A model generated the notes under the pieces. It made no database searches. It saw only the letters and a list, made by a program, of their open reading frames with translations, and was not told where the DNA came from. From NCBI GenBank assembly GCA_026388275.1, contig JAPLKB010000015.1, positions 1 to 64,000 of the forward strand: a stretch of 64,000 nt of DNA, read 5' to 3'. A program made the position numbers and the translations under genes. The stretch comes from Pseudomonadota bacterium. Lineage in GTDB: Bacteria; Desulfobacterota; Syntrophorhabdia; Syntrophorhabdales; Syntrophorhabdaceae. Below are positions 34,040 to 42,947 of this stretch, piece after piece; the stretch's first letter is position 1; each line of letters opens with the position of its first letter.

Positions 34040-34363
34040 TTATCCAGGATCAGTTTCTTCCTCCACCCATTCTGCATAACCTTTCAAGGCGGTATTTATA
34101 TCAATCGCTATAATCTCCGGTAGCTCATAGTGATGTAAAAGCCTTATTTCTTTCTCAATCTTTTTGTAGTGGCTTTTTCTGCTTTTTATAATGCATTGCC
34201 ATTCTTCTGCCTCTTCTATCTGTCCTTTCCACCTGTAGATACTCTTTATAGGCCCCATTACCTGCACGCTTGCAGCAAGTTTTTTCCGGACAAGCTCTTT
34301 CGCTATGTGTTCAGCCTTCCCTTTGTCGTCAATTGTTGTAACAATCTGAATAACGCCATTCAT
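34040..34363 (-). CDS. cutA: CutA-like divalent-ion tolerance protein
   Basis: The 107-residue product matches the CutA1 trimer fold (VTTIDDKGKAEHIAKELVRKKLAASVQ, SIYRWKGQIEEAEEWQCIIKS, HHYELPEIIAIDI). It lacks the usual cysteine of CxNI. The family is linked to copper and other divalent-ion tolerance, though its direct role is unclear. A gagact ribosome site precedes the start. Single gene on the minus strand. Confidence 0.93.
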   Translation of the reverse strand: MNGVIQIVTTIDDKGKAEHIAKELVRKKLAASVQVMGPIKSIYRWKGQIEEAEEWQCIIKSRKSHYKKIEKEIRLLHHYELPEIIAIDINTALKGYAEWVEEETDPG

Positions 34364-34536
34364 GAAGTCTCCTTTCTTGCTATCGTTTAATTCTTATTTT
34401 TACATAAATGATTCAATGATTTTTAATTTTTTTGTGAACCTATGCTGTGCACCATAAACAATCCCTCGTAAATAACATTTATCTTGAAATTATAGTGAAA
34501 TTCATATACTTTTCTATTCTACAACAGGAGATAAAA

Positions 34537-35127
34537 ATGTTTCAAGTAAATGACGGCGCATCCATAATACTCGCAAGTGAATCCACACGAAGAGTGGACA
34601 TTCTACGAACTCTTGGCATATCCTTTTCCATTATACCCCCAAAAATTGACGAACAAAGAGGGAAGGACGAGTCACCCAGGGATTTTGTACTTAGGATATC
34701 TTATGAAAAAGCCAGTAAAGTCGGCAACCATTTTCCGGATAATTGGGTTATAGGAGCAGATACTATTGTTGTCCTTAAGGGTAAGATACTGGGAAAACCA
34801 AAGGGGGAAAAAGATGCCTACAACATGCTCAAAACATTAAGGGGGAAATGGCATAAGGTGTTTACAGGGTACTGTGTTCTTAACATATCAAAAAATATTG
34901 TATACCGGGATGTTGTTGAGACAAAAGTTTTTGTCAGGGATTTAACCGACGAAGAGATCCTGCGGTACATAAAGACATCCGAGCCCCTCGATAAGGCCGG
35001 TTCATATGCATTGCAAGGCAAAGGCGGTTATATGGTTAAAGAAATAAAGGGTTCCTATGCCAATGTTGTAGGCCTGCCTATCTGTGAAGTCACAGAAGCC
35101 CTGCTGTCTCTCGGTGTTCTTTCGTGA
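34537..35127 (+). CDS. maf: Maf-family nucleotide pyrophosphatase
   Basis: Maf enzymes hydrolyse non-canonical or selected NTPs to NMP and affect septum formation when overproduced. The 196-residue product has SIILASESTRRVDILRTLGI, ADTIVVLKGKILGKP, and YALQGKGGYMVKEIKGSYANVVGLP, all family motifs. The ATG at 34537 has caggag 7 bases upstream; an upstream GTG (34447) would add 30 residues absent from the family. It heads a cluster with yggS and argH. Confidence 0.93.
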   Translation: MFQVNDGASIILASESTRRVDILRTLGISFSIIPPKIDEQRGKDESPRDFVLRISYEKASKVGNHFPDNWVIGADTIVVLKGKILGKPKGEKDAYNMLKTLRGKWHKVFTGYCVLNISKNIVYRDVVETKVFVRDLTDEEILRYIKTSEPLDKAGSYALQGKGGYMVKEIKGSYANVVGLPICEVTEALLSLGVLS

Positions 35128-35187
35128 ATAATAGACCCGAAACACCTGATACACGCCGGGTAATTTTTTCCGGCAAGGCATAATTTT

Positions 35188-35871
35188 ATGGATTTACAGG
35201 CAAAAAATACGGATGATGCAATAAAAAGGGTAAGAGAAAAAATAGCCATCGCTTGTAACAGGGCCGGCAGATCCGAATCCGAAGTAAAATTGATAGGTGC
35301 TACAAAAGGCGTTGATATAGAGAGAATCCGGCAAGCTGTCCGTTCCGGACTTACAGATTTAGGAGAGAACTATATACAGGAAGCAAAGGAAAAGATTGAA
35401 GGATTTAATGAAGGAGCCTGTTGGCATATGATAGGTCACGTTCAGACAAATAAGGCAAAACATATACCAAAGCTTTTCGATTACGTCCACTCTATAGACA
35501 GATGGGAACTCCTTGAGGTGCTGGATAGATACGGGAAAAACTTGAAAGTCTTGTTTGAGCTTAACCTTGCCGGAGAAACATCCAAACATGGAGCAGAAGA
35601 AGACGGCCTGAGAAGAATACTGGAAAAGGCCGGCGAATTGAAACACATTGAGCCGGTCGGACTTATGACTATGCCACCTTTTGCCGAAAACCCCGAAGAT
35701 ATCAGGGGCGTATTCAGAAGACTCAATGCCCTTCTGCAAACGGTCAACAGGGAGTTTTCCCTGAATATGTCAGAACTCTCAATGGGGATGTCTTCGGATT
35801 TTGAGGTTGCTGTTGAGGAGGGCGCTACTATGGTAAGGATTGGAACTGCAATATTTGGAGAAAGAGCATGA
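35188..35871 (+). CDS. yggS: YggS-family PLP homeostasis protein
   Basis: The 227 residues are the single-domain alanine racemase-like fold: VKLIGATKGVDIERI with the PLP lysine, LGENYIQEAKEK, WHMIGHVQTNKAK and LSMGMSSDFEVAVEEGATMVRIGTAIFG. YggS/PROSC binds pyridoxal phosphate without known catalytic activity and keeps PLP and amino-acid pools balanced. It overlaps argH by four bases (ATGA). Confidence 0.95.
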   Translation: MDLQAKNTDDAIKRVREKIAIACNRAGRSESEVKLIGATKGVDIERIRQAVRSGLTDLGENYIQEAKEKIEGFNEGACWHMIGHVQTNKAKHIPKLFDYVHSIDRWELLEVLDRYGKNLKVLFELNLAGETSKHGAEEDGLRRILEKAGELKHIEPVGLMTMPPFAENPEDIRGVFRRLNALLQTVNREFSLNMSELSMGMSSDFEVAVEEGATMVRIGTAIFGERA

Positions 35872-37241
35872 AAGCTTGGGGCGGCAGGTTCAAAGGCAAA
35901 ACAGATCCATTAATGGAAAGATTCAGTGCATCCATTGCTTTTGACAGAACTTTGTACGAATATGATATTGAGGGCAGCAGGGCTCAGGCAGAAATGCTTA
36001 AAAAAATAGGCATCCTTACTGAAAAAGAGGCCGAGGAAATCGTAACAGCGCTTGATGAGATAAAAATAGAAATTAAAAAAGGAATATTTAAATTTTCCGA
36101 TGCAATGGAAGACATCCATATGCACATAGAGGCACGCCTTATCGAAAAGATTGGTGATGCCGGTAAAAAGCTTCATACCGGGAGAAGCCGGAACGATCAG
36201 GTTTCGCTTGATATGAGGATGTTTCTGAAAAAAGAGCTCGGAGATATAGACAAGCTTATTCTGCTTTTGCTCAAAACCCTTGTAAAAAAAGCAGAAAAAG
36301 AAAAAAAGACCATAATGCCCGGTTATACACATATGCAAAAAGCGCAGGTTACTACCTTTGCACACTATCTCATGGCATACTATTACATGCTGAAACGGGA
36401 CAGGGAACGCATTAGGGAAGCCATGGAGCGTGTAGACGTTCTACCACTCGGGAGCGGTGCTATTGCAGGATCAACTATACCGCTCGATAGAAAGTTCCTT
36501 GGAAATAGGTTAATGTTTTCAAGGGTCTCTGAAAATAGTATGGATACGGTCTCCGACAGGGACTTTGTTATCGACTCAGTCTTCTCCTTTGCAATGATTA
36601 TGATGCATCTGTCAAGACTTGCCGAAGATATGATCATATTTTCTACTGAAGAATTTTCTTTCATATCGCTGCCTGACGAACTTTGCACAGGCAGCAGTCT
36701 GATGCCGCAGAAAAAGAATCCTGATGCGCTTGAACTGCTGAGAGGAAAGGCATCCCGGGTAATTGGCGATCTTTTCAGCCTCTTTACATTACTGAAGGGG
36801 CTCCCCATGACATACAACAGAGATCTTCAGGAAGATAAAGAACCCATGTTTCATGCAGTCAATACCGTAAAGGATTCCCTTTCCATAGCAGAGTTGTGTA
36901 TAAAAAAGATGAAAACAAACAAAAAAGGGATGGAAAAGGCTGTATATGAGAGCTTCATGACTGCTGTAGAGATAGCAGAATACCTTACTGTAAAGGGGAC
37001 ACCCTTCAGGGAGGCACACACTATAGCAGGCAGAATGGTAAGGAACTGCGAGGAAAAAGGTAAATTTCTTAGCGATATGGCACTCATTGAAATGGAGAAA
37101 TATTCAAAGGTCTTCAAGAATGATATTTTCAACTATATTGACCCATACACCATTCTGAATACCAGGAAAACTGCGGGAGGAGCCTCTTTTACTGAGGTGG
37201 ATAAAGAAATTGAAAAAGAAAAAATATATTGTAATTCTTAG
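35868..37241 (+). CDS. argH: Argininosuccinate lyase
   Basis: ArgH cleaves argininosuccinate to arginine and fumarate, the last step of arginine synthesis. The 457-residue product starts MKAWGGRFKGKTDPLMERFSAS and has the HTGRSRNDQV motif, GYTHMQKAQ and the signature GSSLMPQKKNPDALEL. Length is normal. Its 3' end overlaps the next gene by 32 bases, and its start overlaps yggS. Confidence 0.97.
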   Translation: MKAWGGRFKGKTDPLMERFSASIAFDRTLYEYDIEGSRAQAEMLKKIGILTEKEAEEIVTALDEIKIEIKKGIFKFSDAMEDIHMHIEARLIEKIGDAGKKLHTGRSRNDQVSLDMRMFLKKELGDIDKLILLLLKTLVKKAEKEKKTIMPGYTHMQKAQVTTFAHYLMAYYYMLKRDRERIREAMERVDVLPLGSGAIAGSTIPLDRKFLGNRLMFSRVSENSMDTVSDRDFVIDSVFSFAMIMMHLSRLAEDMIIFSTEEFSFISLPDELCTGSSLMPQKKNPDALELLRGKASRVIGDLFSLFTLLKGLPMTYNRDLQEDKEPMFHAVNTVKDSLSIAELCIKKMKTNKKGMEKAVYESFMTAVEIAEYLTVKGTPFREAHTIAGRMVRNCEEKGKFLSDMALIEMEKYSKVFKNDIFNYIDPYTILNTRKTAGGASFTEVDKEIEKEKIYCNS

Positions 37242-38217
37242 CATCAGCATAATGGTAATGCTCCTTTTCGCATCCTGCGGGAAAAAAGGAGACCCTATGC
37301 CTAAGGGGTTGCCTATCCCTGGCGGGATCAATGATCTGACAGGAGAGGTGAAGGACGGAATGTTGTTTCTTTCCTTCTCGATACCTTCCAAAAACATAGA
37401 TGGATCCGAACAGAAAGACCTTGCCGGCTTCAAGATATTCAAGGCCTGTGGGAGTTGTATGGGCACATTTGAACCTTTTAAAGATCTTAGTCTGGATAAT
37501 CGGAAGGGATTTCTAATTCAGGATGGAAAGGTATCGTTTTATGATAATGAACTTATGGCCGGATTCCAATACGGATATAAGGTGTATCCGTATACGAAAA
37601 AAGGTACACGAGGAGATCCTTCCAATACATTTACAGTCAAGTGGGAAAAAACACCTGACCCCGTGAAAGATGTCTCTTTAAAAGAAAGTGACGGAAAAGT
37701 CGAGCTCTCATGGCAAAAAGAGGAGGGCTTTATGTATAATGTATACAGATATGACGATAATATTTACCCGTTGTTTCCTCTGAATAAAACACCCATTTCC
37801 ATATCGTACTTTTTAGATACAGGGCTTGAAAACGAGAAAACATACGCATATGAAGTAAGAAAAGTACAGGTAAAGGAAGGTATAAAACGTGAAGGTGAAG
37901 GGATAAAAATATCAGCCACACCGAAAGACATGTCTCCTCCTGCAGTACCGTCTTTAGTAAAAGCCGAGAAAAAAGATGGTGGTGTGCTTATAACATGGAA
38001 AGAAAATACGGAAGAAGATTTCGCAGGGTATAACATATTCAGGATAAGCTCAGGAAAGGCAGAAAAGCTGAATGATGAGCCCCTTGAAGAGAATATGTAC
38101 TTCGATAAAAATATTCCCGATAATAGATACATCTCGTATTATGTAACAAGCCTCGATGAAACAGGCAATGAAAGTGAACCGTCGAGGGAAGTCATCATAA
38201 TCGTGAAAGAACAATAA
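37210..38217 (+). CDS. Lipoprotein with LptM-like N-terminus and three fibronectin type III-like domains
   Basis: A TTG start inside argH gives a typical lipoprotein signal (KKKK, hydrophobic core, LLFASC at the lipid cysteine, about residue 23). The mature N-terminus CGKKGDPMPKGLP resembles LptM/YifL, a short lipoprotein that assists the LptDE LPS translocon; its gene commonly neighbours lysA-dapF, as here. Three beta-sandwich FN3-like modules follow (about 45-140, 148-235, 238-330). ATG codons at 37249 and 37255 would lose the basic signal part, so TTG is preferred. Role unknown. Confidence 0.8.
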   Translation: MKKKKYIVILSISIMVMLLFASCGKKGDPMPKGLPIPGGINDLTGEVKDGMLFLSFSIPSKNIDGSEQKDLAGFKIFKACGSCMGTFEPFKDLSLDNRKGFLIQDGKVSFYDNELMAGFQYGYKVYPYTKKGTRGDPSNTFTVKWEKTPDPVKDVSLKESDGKVELSWQKEEGFMYNVYRYDDNIYPLFPLNKTPISISYFLDTGLENEKTYAYEVRKVQVKEGIKREGEGIKISATPKDMSPPAVPSLVKAEKKDGGVLITWKENTEEDFAGYNIFRISSGKAEKLNDEPLEENMYFDKNIPDNRYISYYVTSLDETGNESEPSREVIIIVKEQ

Positions 38218-38232
38218 AAGGAACGGTGTACA

Positions 38233-39507
38233 ATGCATGATTTTGAGTATATGAAAGAAGAGTTGTATTGTGAAGAAGTACCGATATCAAAGATTGCAAA
38301 GGCTGTCGGAACGCCTGCTTATATTTACAGCCACAAAACACTGGAACGCCATTTTCTTGTTTTTGACAATGCATTCAAAGGCATACCGCATATAGTATGC
38401 TACTCCTGTAAAGCAAATTCCAATATGGCGATTCTGAAAGTTATGGGCAGACTCGGTGGCGGAACAGATATTGTATCAGAGGGCGAACTTTATCGTACTC
38501 TTTCTGCAGGAATACCGTCCGGGAAGATTGTATTTTCAGGAGCAGGAAAAACTGAGGAAGAGATAGGGGCTGCAATAAAAGCTCAAATCCTTATGATAAA
38601 TATCGAGTCAAGGGATGAGCTCCATACCGTTGCAAGGGTTGCAAAAAGAATGAAAAGGCAAGTGCCCGTATCGATAAGGGTAAATCCCCAGATAGACCCT
38701 AAAACACATCCCTATATCACAACAGGTCTGAAAAAAAACAAATTCGGCATTTTATGGGACGATGCTTTCGGACTTTATAATGATATGAAGAAAGAACCAT
38801 ATCTTTCTCCCGTCGGCATTTCTTCACATATCGGGTCACAAATCCTTGAGCTTTCACCCTTTATAGAGGCTGTGAAATCCCTTAGAATGATGGCTGACCA
38901 GTTAAATAAAAATGGGATACCTGTCAAGTATCTTGATATCGGCGGTGGTCTTGGTATAAAATACAAGGATGAGCTTCCCCCTCATCCTGATGAGTATGCC
39001 GGTGTAATAAAAAAAGAACTGAAAGGGACCGGCATAACGCTCGTGCTTGAGCCGGGCAGACTTCTTGTTGGAAATAGCGGTATTTTTGTAACTAAACTTC
39101 TTTACATAAAGAATGCGCCGGGGAAAACATTTTACATTGTGGATGGGGCAATGAACGATCTTATAAGACCTGCACTCTATGATGCCTACCACGAAATTAT
39201 ACCAGTCATCAGGAAAAAAACGGGCGAGGGCAACAAGAAGATAAGGGTTGATATTGTTGGTCCTATTTGCGAGTCAGGTGATTTCTTTGCAAAAGACAGG
39301 GATATGCCTGGTCTTGAAACGGGCAACTTCCTTGCTGTAATGGGGGCAGGCGCCTATGGCTTCTCCATGTCCTCGAACTATAATTCGAGGAGAAGGGCAG
39401 CTGAGGTTCTTGTTAAGGGTGATGAATTTTTTATTATAAGGAAACGCGAGACGTTTAAAGATTTAACTAAGGGAGAATCTATTCCATCATTTCTGGAGGA
39501 CATGTAG
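38233..39507 (+). CDS. lysA: Diaminopimelate decarboxylase
   Basis: LysA decarboxylates meso-DAP to lysine using PLP. The 424 residues have CYSCKANSNMAIL with the PLP lysine, HIGSQI, the glycine-rich YLDIGGGLGI, EPGRLLVGNSG, and CESGDFFAKDR with the catalytic cysteine. It starts the lysA-dapF-dapA-dapB block and lies 15 bases after the lipoprotein gene. Confidence 0.97.
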   Translation: MHDFEYMKEELYCEEVPISKIAKAVGTPAYIYSHKTLERHFLVFDNAFKGIPHIVCYSCKANSNMAILKVMGRLGGGTDIVSEGELYRTLSAGIPSGKIVFSGAGKTEEEIGAAIKAQILMINIESRDELHTVARVAKRMKRQVPVSIRVNPQIDPKTHPYITTGLKKNKFGILWDDAFGLYNDMKKEPYLSPVGISSHIGSQILELSPFIEAVKSLRMMADQLNKNGIPVKYLDIGGGLGIKYKDELPPHPDEYAGVIKKELKGTGITLVLEPGRLLVGNSGIFVTKLLYIKNAPGKTFYIVDGAMNDLIRPALYDAYHEIIPVIRKKTGEGNKKIRVDIVGPICESGDFFAKDRDMPGLETGNFLAVMGAGAYGFSMSSNYNSRRRAAEVLVKGDEFFIIRKRETFKDLTKGESIPSFLEDM

Positions 39508-40320
39508 ATGTCAGAATTTGAATTTTTCAAAATGAGCGCAAGCGGCAACGATTTTATACTAATCGACAATATGGACGGAAGGATAAGCAAAAAGTATAAA
39601 AAAATTGCAGATTTTGTTGCTAAAATATGCAGAAGGCGTCACTCCGTCGGCGCAGACGGTGTAATACTGATTGAGCGCTCAACAAAAGCAAACTTTCGCT
39701 GGAAATTTTTTAATGCAGACGGCTCAGAGGCGGAGATGTGTGGAAATGGCGGCAGGTGCGCTGCACGGTTTGCCTTCATAAAAGGAATTGCAGGAAAAGA
39801 GATGGCCTTTGAAACAATTGCCGGGATTATCAGAGCAGTAGTAGATGAAACAAGTGTTAAGCTTCAGCTTACAACTCCTTCTGATATAAAACTCGACTAC
39901 CCGATAAACCTTGAAGAAAAAGAAATATTTTTAAGCAGTGTAAACACCGGAGTTCCCCATGCAATTCTCCTTTCCGATGACATTGACCATGTTCCAGTGG
40001 AAGAACTGGGAAGAGTTATCAGATATCACAAAGCCTTTGGCGAAAAAGGAACAAATGTTGATTTCGTACAAATTGTTGACAGAGAAAATATCCTGATCAG
40101 AACATATGAAAGGGGTGTGGAAGGCGAAACCTACGCATGCGGCACAGGGTCAGTTGCAGCAGGTGTAATCCTGGCAAAAAAGGGACTTATTGAAAGCCCC
40201 GTTAATATTATTACAAGAGGCGGGGAAACACTCAAAGTTTATATTGACGATGAGGTATATCTCGAAGGCAATGCAAGGATTATTTATACTGGCATATTGA
40301 ATGACGAGGCAATCCTGTAA
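39508..40320 (+). CDS. dapF: Diaminopimelate epimerase
   Basis: DapF converts LL-DAP to meso-DAP with two cysteines and no cofactor. The 270-residue protein has both: Cys in AEMCGNGGRCAARF and Cys in YACGTGSVAAGV. FFKMSASGNDFILID and NTGVPHAI are canonical. It starts directly after the lysA stop. Confidence 0.97.
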   Translation: MSEFEFFKMSASGNDFILIDNMDGRISKKYKKIADFVAKICRRRHSVGADGVILIERSTKANFRWKFFNADGSEAEMCGNGGRCAARFAFIKGIAGKEMAFETIAGIIRAVVDETSVKLQLTTPSDIKLDYPINLEEKEIFLSSVNTGVPHAILLSDDIDHVPVEELGRVIRYHKAFGEKGTNVDFVQIVDRENILIRTYERGVEGETYACGTGSVAAGVILAKKGLIESPVNIITRGGETLKVYIDDEVYLEGNARIIYTGILNDEAIL

Positions 40321-40335
40321 AAAAAAGGAGAGGTC

Positions 40336-41223
40336 ATGGAATTAAAGGGCGTATATACGGCTCTGGTGACACCATTTAAAAATGACAAGTTAGACGAAGG
40401 TGCTCTAAAAAAACTCATTGCACTTCAGATCAAAGGCGGTGTAGACGGCTTCGTGCCTTGCGGATCTACAGGTGAAGCATCGACGCTGGACTATGAAGAG
40501 CATAAGAGGGTAATAGAATTAACGGTCGAGTGTGCAAAAAGGACTGTACCTGTTATTGCCGGAACAGGTTCCAACAGCACAAAGGAGGCAATAGAGCTTA
40601 CTTCAATGGCAAAACAGGTAGGTGCTGATAAGTGTCTTCTTACAACACCATATTATAACAAGCCTACTCAGGAGGGTTTGTACAGGCATTTCAGGAAAAT
40701 TGCTGAAGAAGTGGATATTCCCTTGATTTTATACAATATACCAGGGAGAACAGGCATCAACATGACACCGGAAACAGTAAAACGACTGGCTGAAATCCCA
40801 AATATTGAGGGCATAAAAGAGGCATCAGGTTCACTCGTTCAGGTTGCAGAAATTTATCGTCTGACAAAGGGGAAATTCACAATACTTTCCGGCGACGACA
40901 ACCTTTTTCTTCCTATGATGAGTGTCGGCGCTGTTGGAGTGATATCAGTCCTGTCAAATATGATGCCTGCGCAAATGAAAACGCTTTATCAAACATTCCT
41001 TGAAGAGAAGGATATAGAGAAAGCAAGAGATATTAACGCTTATCTTATGCCGCTTTTCCAGGGTATTTTTATCGAGACAAATCCGATTCCTGTAAAAGAA
41101 GCTCTTTACTATATGGGCATTATCGAAGAAGAATTCAGGCTCCCCTTATGCACCATGTCCGATGCAAACAAAATCGTTATGAAGAGCTTGCTAAAAGAAT
41201 ACGGGCTACTGAAAAAAGAGTAA
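40336..41223 (+). CDS. dapA: 4-hydroxy-tetrahydrodipicolinate synthase
   Basis: DapA condenses pyruvate with aspartate semialdehyde. The 295 residues have GSTGEASTL, TPYYNKPTQEGLYRHF, the YNIPGRTGINM stretch with catalytic Tyr, the Schiff-base lysine in GIKEASG, and LSGDDNLFLP. Ribosome site aaggagagg is clear. It is 15 bases after dapF. Confidence 0.97.
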   Translation: MELKGVYTALVTPFKNDKLDEGALKKLIALQIKGGVDGFVPCGSTGEASTLDYEEHKRVIELTVECAKRTVPVIAGTGSNSTKEAIELTSMAKQVGADKCLLTTPYYNKPTQEGLYRHFRKIAEEVDIPLILYNIPGRTGINMTPETVKRLAEIPNIEGIKEASGSLVQVAEIYRLTKGKFTILSGDDNLFLPMMSVGAVGVISVLSNMMPAQMKTLYQTFLEEKDIEKARDINAYLMPLFQGIFIETNPIPVKEALYYMGIIEEEFRLPLCTMSDANKIVMKSLLKEYGLLKKE

Positions 41224-41245
41224 AAACAATAGGGAGCAAAATAAT

Positions 41246-42040
41246 ATGGTTAAGATAATCATCACCGGCGTATGCGGAAAGGTGGGGAGCTCCATATTCA
41301 ACCTTGCCTTAAACGATAAGGACCTTGTTGTGGCAGGAGTAGTGGAGGATAAAACTCATCCTCTTATCGGCAAAGCAATAGGGCCGATAGAAGAAAAAAC
41401 AGGAAATCCTCTTTATATTGAGGGAGATCTCACCAATATTATAAAAAATTGTGATGTCGTCATTGATTTTACTGAACCGAATGCCTCCCTTGAGTATTTC
41501 AGGCTTGCAAGGGAAAATAAAAAGGCAATTGTCATCGGCACAACAGGTTTTTCTGAAAGTGCACTGACAGAAATAAAAGGGGCAAGCAACGCAAGGGTAG
41601 TCATATCACCAAACATGAGTGTGGGCATGAATCTAATGTTCCAGACGGTGGAAATGCTGTCTAAAATCATGAAAGACGACTACGATATAGAAATCATAGA
41701 AATGCACCATAATATGAAAAAGGATGCACCAAGCGGAACAGCGGTAAGACTCAAAGATATTGTAAAAGCTTCCGAGCCTGCAAGAAACTGGATCGAAACA
41801 TTCGGCAGAAATGGTATTGTCGGGGAAAGAAAAAAGGAAGAACTGGGCATACTTGCTTTACGGGGTGGCGATGTCGTAGGCGAGCATACAGTCATGTTCG
41901 CAGGCACCGGTGAAAGGCTTGAAATAACTCACAGGGCATATTCCCGTGAGAACTTTGCGCGTGGCGCCTTGCTTGCTGCAAAGTGGCTTACAAGTCAGAC
42001 AAACGGTATTTATTCTATGAAAGATGTGCTTGGGATCTGA
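41246..42040 (+). CDS. dapB: 4-hydroxy-tetrahydrodipicolinate reductase
   Basis: DapB reduces the DapA product with NAD(P)H. The 264-residue protein has a Rossmann start (ITGVCGKVGSSI), DFTEPNAS, GTTGFSES, SPNMSVGMN, the EMHHNMKKDAPSGTA catalytic motif and RGGDVVGEHTV. Together with dapF, lysA and dapA it gives most of the LL-DAP route; the aminotransferase step (dapL or dapCDE) is not in the window. Confidence 0.97.
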   Translation: MVKIIITGVCGKVGSSIFNLALNDKDLVVAGVVEDKTHPLIGKAIGPIEEKTGNPLYIEGDLTNIIKNCDVVIDFTEPNASLEYFRLARENKKAIVIGTTGFSESALTEIKGASNARVVISPNMSVGMNLMFQTVEMLSKIMKDDYDIEIIEMHHNMKKDAPSGTAVRLKDIVKASEPARNWIETFGRNGIVGERKKEELGILALRGGDVVGEHTVMFAGTGERLEITHRAYSRENFARGALLAAKWLTSQTNGIYSMKDVLGI

Positions 42041-42137
42041 TTAAATATTAGTGGTCTTTCTATAAAATTAATTTACTTATTATTTTATTTGTATATTAAT
42101 TATTTTTCAAATTTGTTAAACTTTTCTCCTCTATTTT

Positions 42138-42641
42138 ATGAAAAAAGACAACAAGATCAGAATGCTTATCGTTGATGATGATAAAGAAATACGTAATATT
42201 CTTTCTATTTATTTATCAAAAGACGTTGATTCCTTTATTGAAACCGCCGGAACAGGGGAAGAGGCATTTTCGATGCATGTTAATGCTCCATATGATATCG
42301 TTATTACAGATATCAATATGCCGGGTATGACAGGCATTGAGCTAATAAGAAAAATAAAAATGATGGAAGACACCGCTGAGTTTATTATAATAACGGGTTA
42401 TGCCTCTGTTGATACAGCAATAGAAGCGGTCAGAGTAGGAGCATTTGATTATGTTGTAAAACCCTTTAAGTTCGATGAGCTCACAATAGTCATTAATAAT
42501 GCGAAAGATAAGGTTGCTCTCAGAAAAGCAAATAAGGAGCTTGTGCAAAGGCTAAAAGACGTTTATAAAGAAATAGACAGGTATAGTAAAATAAAACTGG
42601 ATAATAACTCTGCTGATTTTTCTATTCTTCTTGATAAATAA
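42138..42641 (+). CDS. Single-domain response regulator
   Basis: The 167-residue protein is a CheY-like receiver (about 8-125) with the acidic pair DDD, the phospho-acceptor Asp in VITDINMPGMTG, Thr in IIITGYAS and Lys in VVKPFKFDEL. A coiled-coil tail (about 126-167) follows instead of a DNA-binding domain. No kinase gene is adjacent. No clear ribosome site precedes the ATG. Confidence 0.88.
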   Translation: MKKDNKIRMLIVDDDKEIRNILSIYLSKDVDSFIETAGTGEEAFSMHVNAPYDIVITDINMPGMTGIELIRKIKMMEDTAEFIIITGYASVDTAIEAVRVGAFDYVVKPFKFDELTIVINNAKDKVALRKANKELVQRLKDVYKEIDRYSKIKLDNNSADFSILLDK

Positions 42642-42750
42642 GCAACATTATCATTTCTGATATTAAATAATATATAACAAACTGCTTTTCATTTTTTCAT
42701 CTGCGGCAAATATTTAGGGCGTTTGCTTTTCTCTTTGCGCGGATAACAAG

Positions 42751-42893
42751 GTTTATTCCATTTATAAATCACGGCGTTATCATCGTTGGCTTCGTCCGGG
42801 TACCCGCTTGCGGGTGTTCCCTTGCCGCCTTGATTGCCCCGCAAGTTGCAGCGGGGTAAGTCATTTCATCCTTTGGTTAAGAAATGGAATTAG
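42751..42893. repeat. Palindrome-rich mobile-like repeat element, copy 2 (143 bp, inverted relative to copy 1)
   Basis: Read on the minus strand it matches the element at 2440-2634: taccccgc-tgcaac-ttgcgggg hairpin, aatcaaggcggcaaggga, acacccgcaagcgggtaccc, and aagccaacgatgataacgcc. It has one 27-base module where copy 1 has two, which explains the length difference. The ends (gtttattccatttataaatc on the left and aaatggaattag on the right) are degenerate versions of the same inverted repeats. It sits between the convergent response-regulator and nuoN genes. Confidence 0.85.
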
Positions 42894-42947
42894 ACCTTTG
42901 CAAAATGGCATTGGTAAGATTTTGATTTTACGGATAAATTCTTTAAA

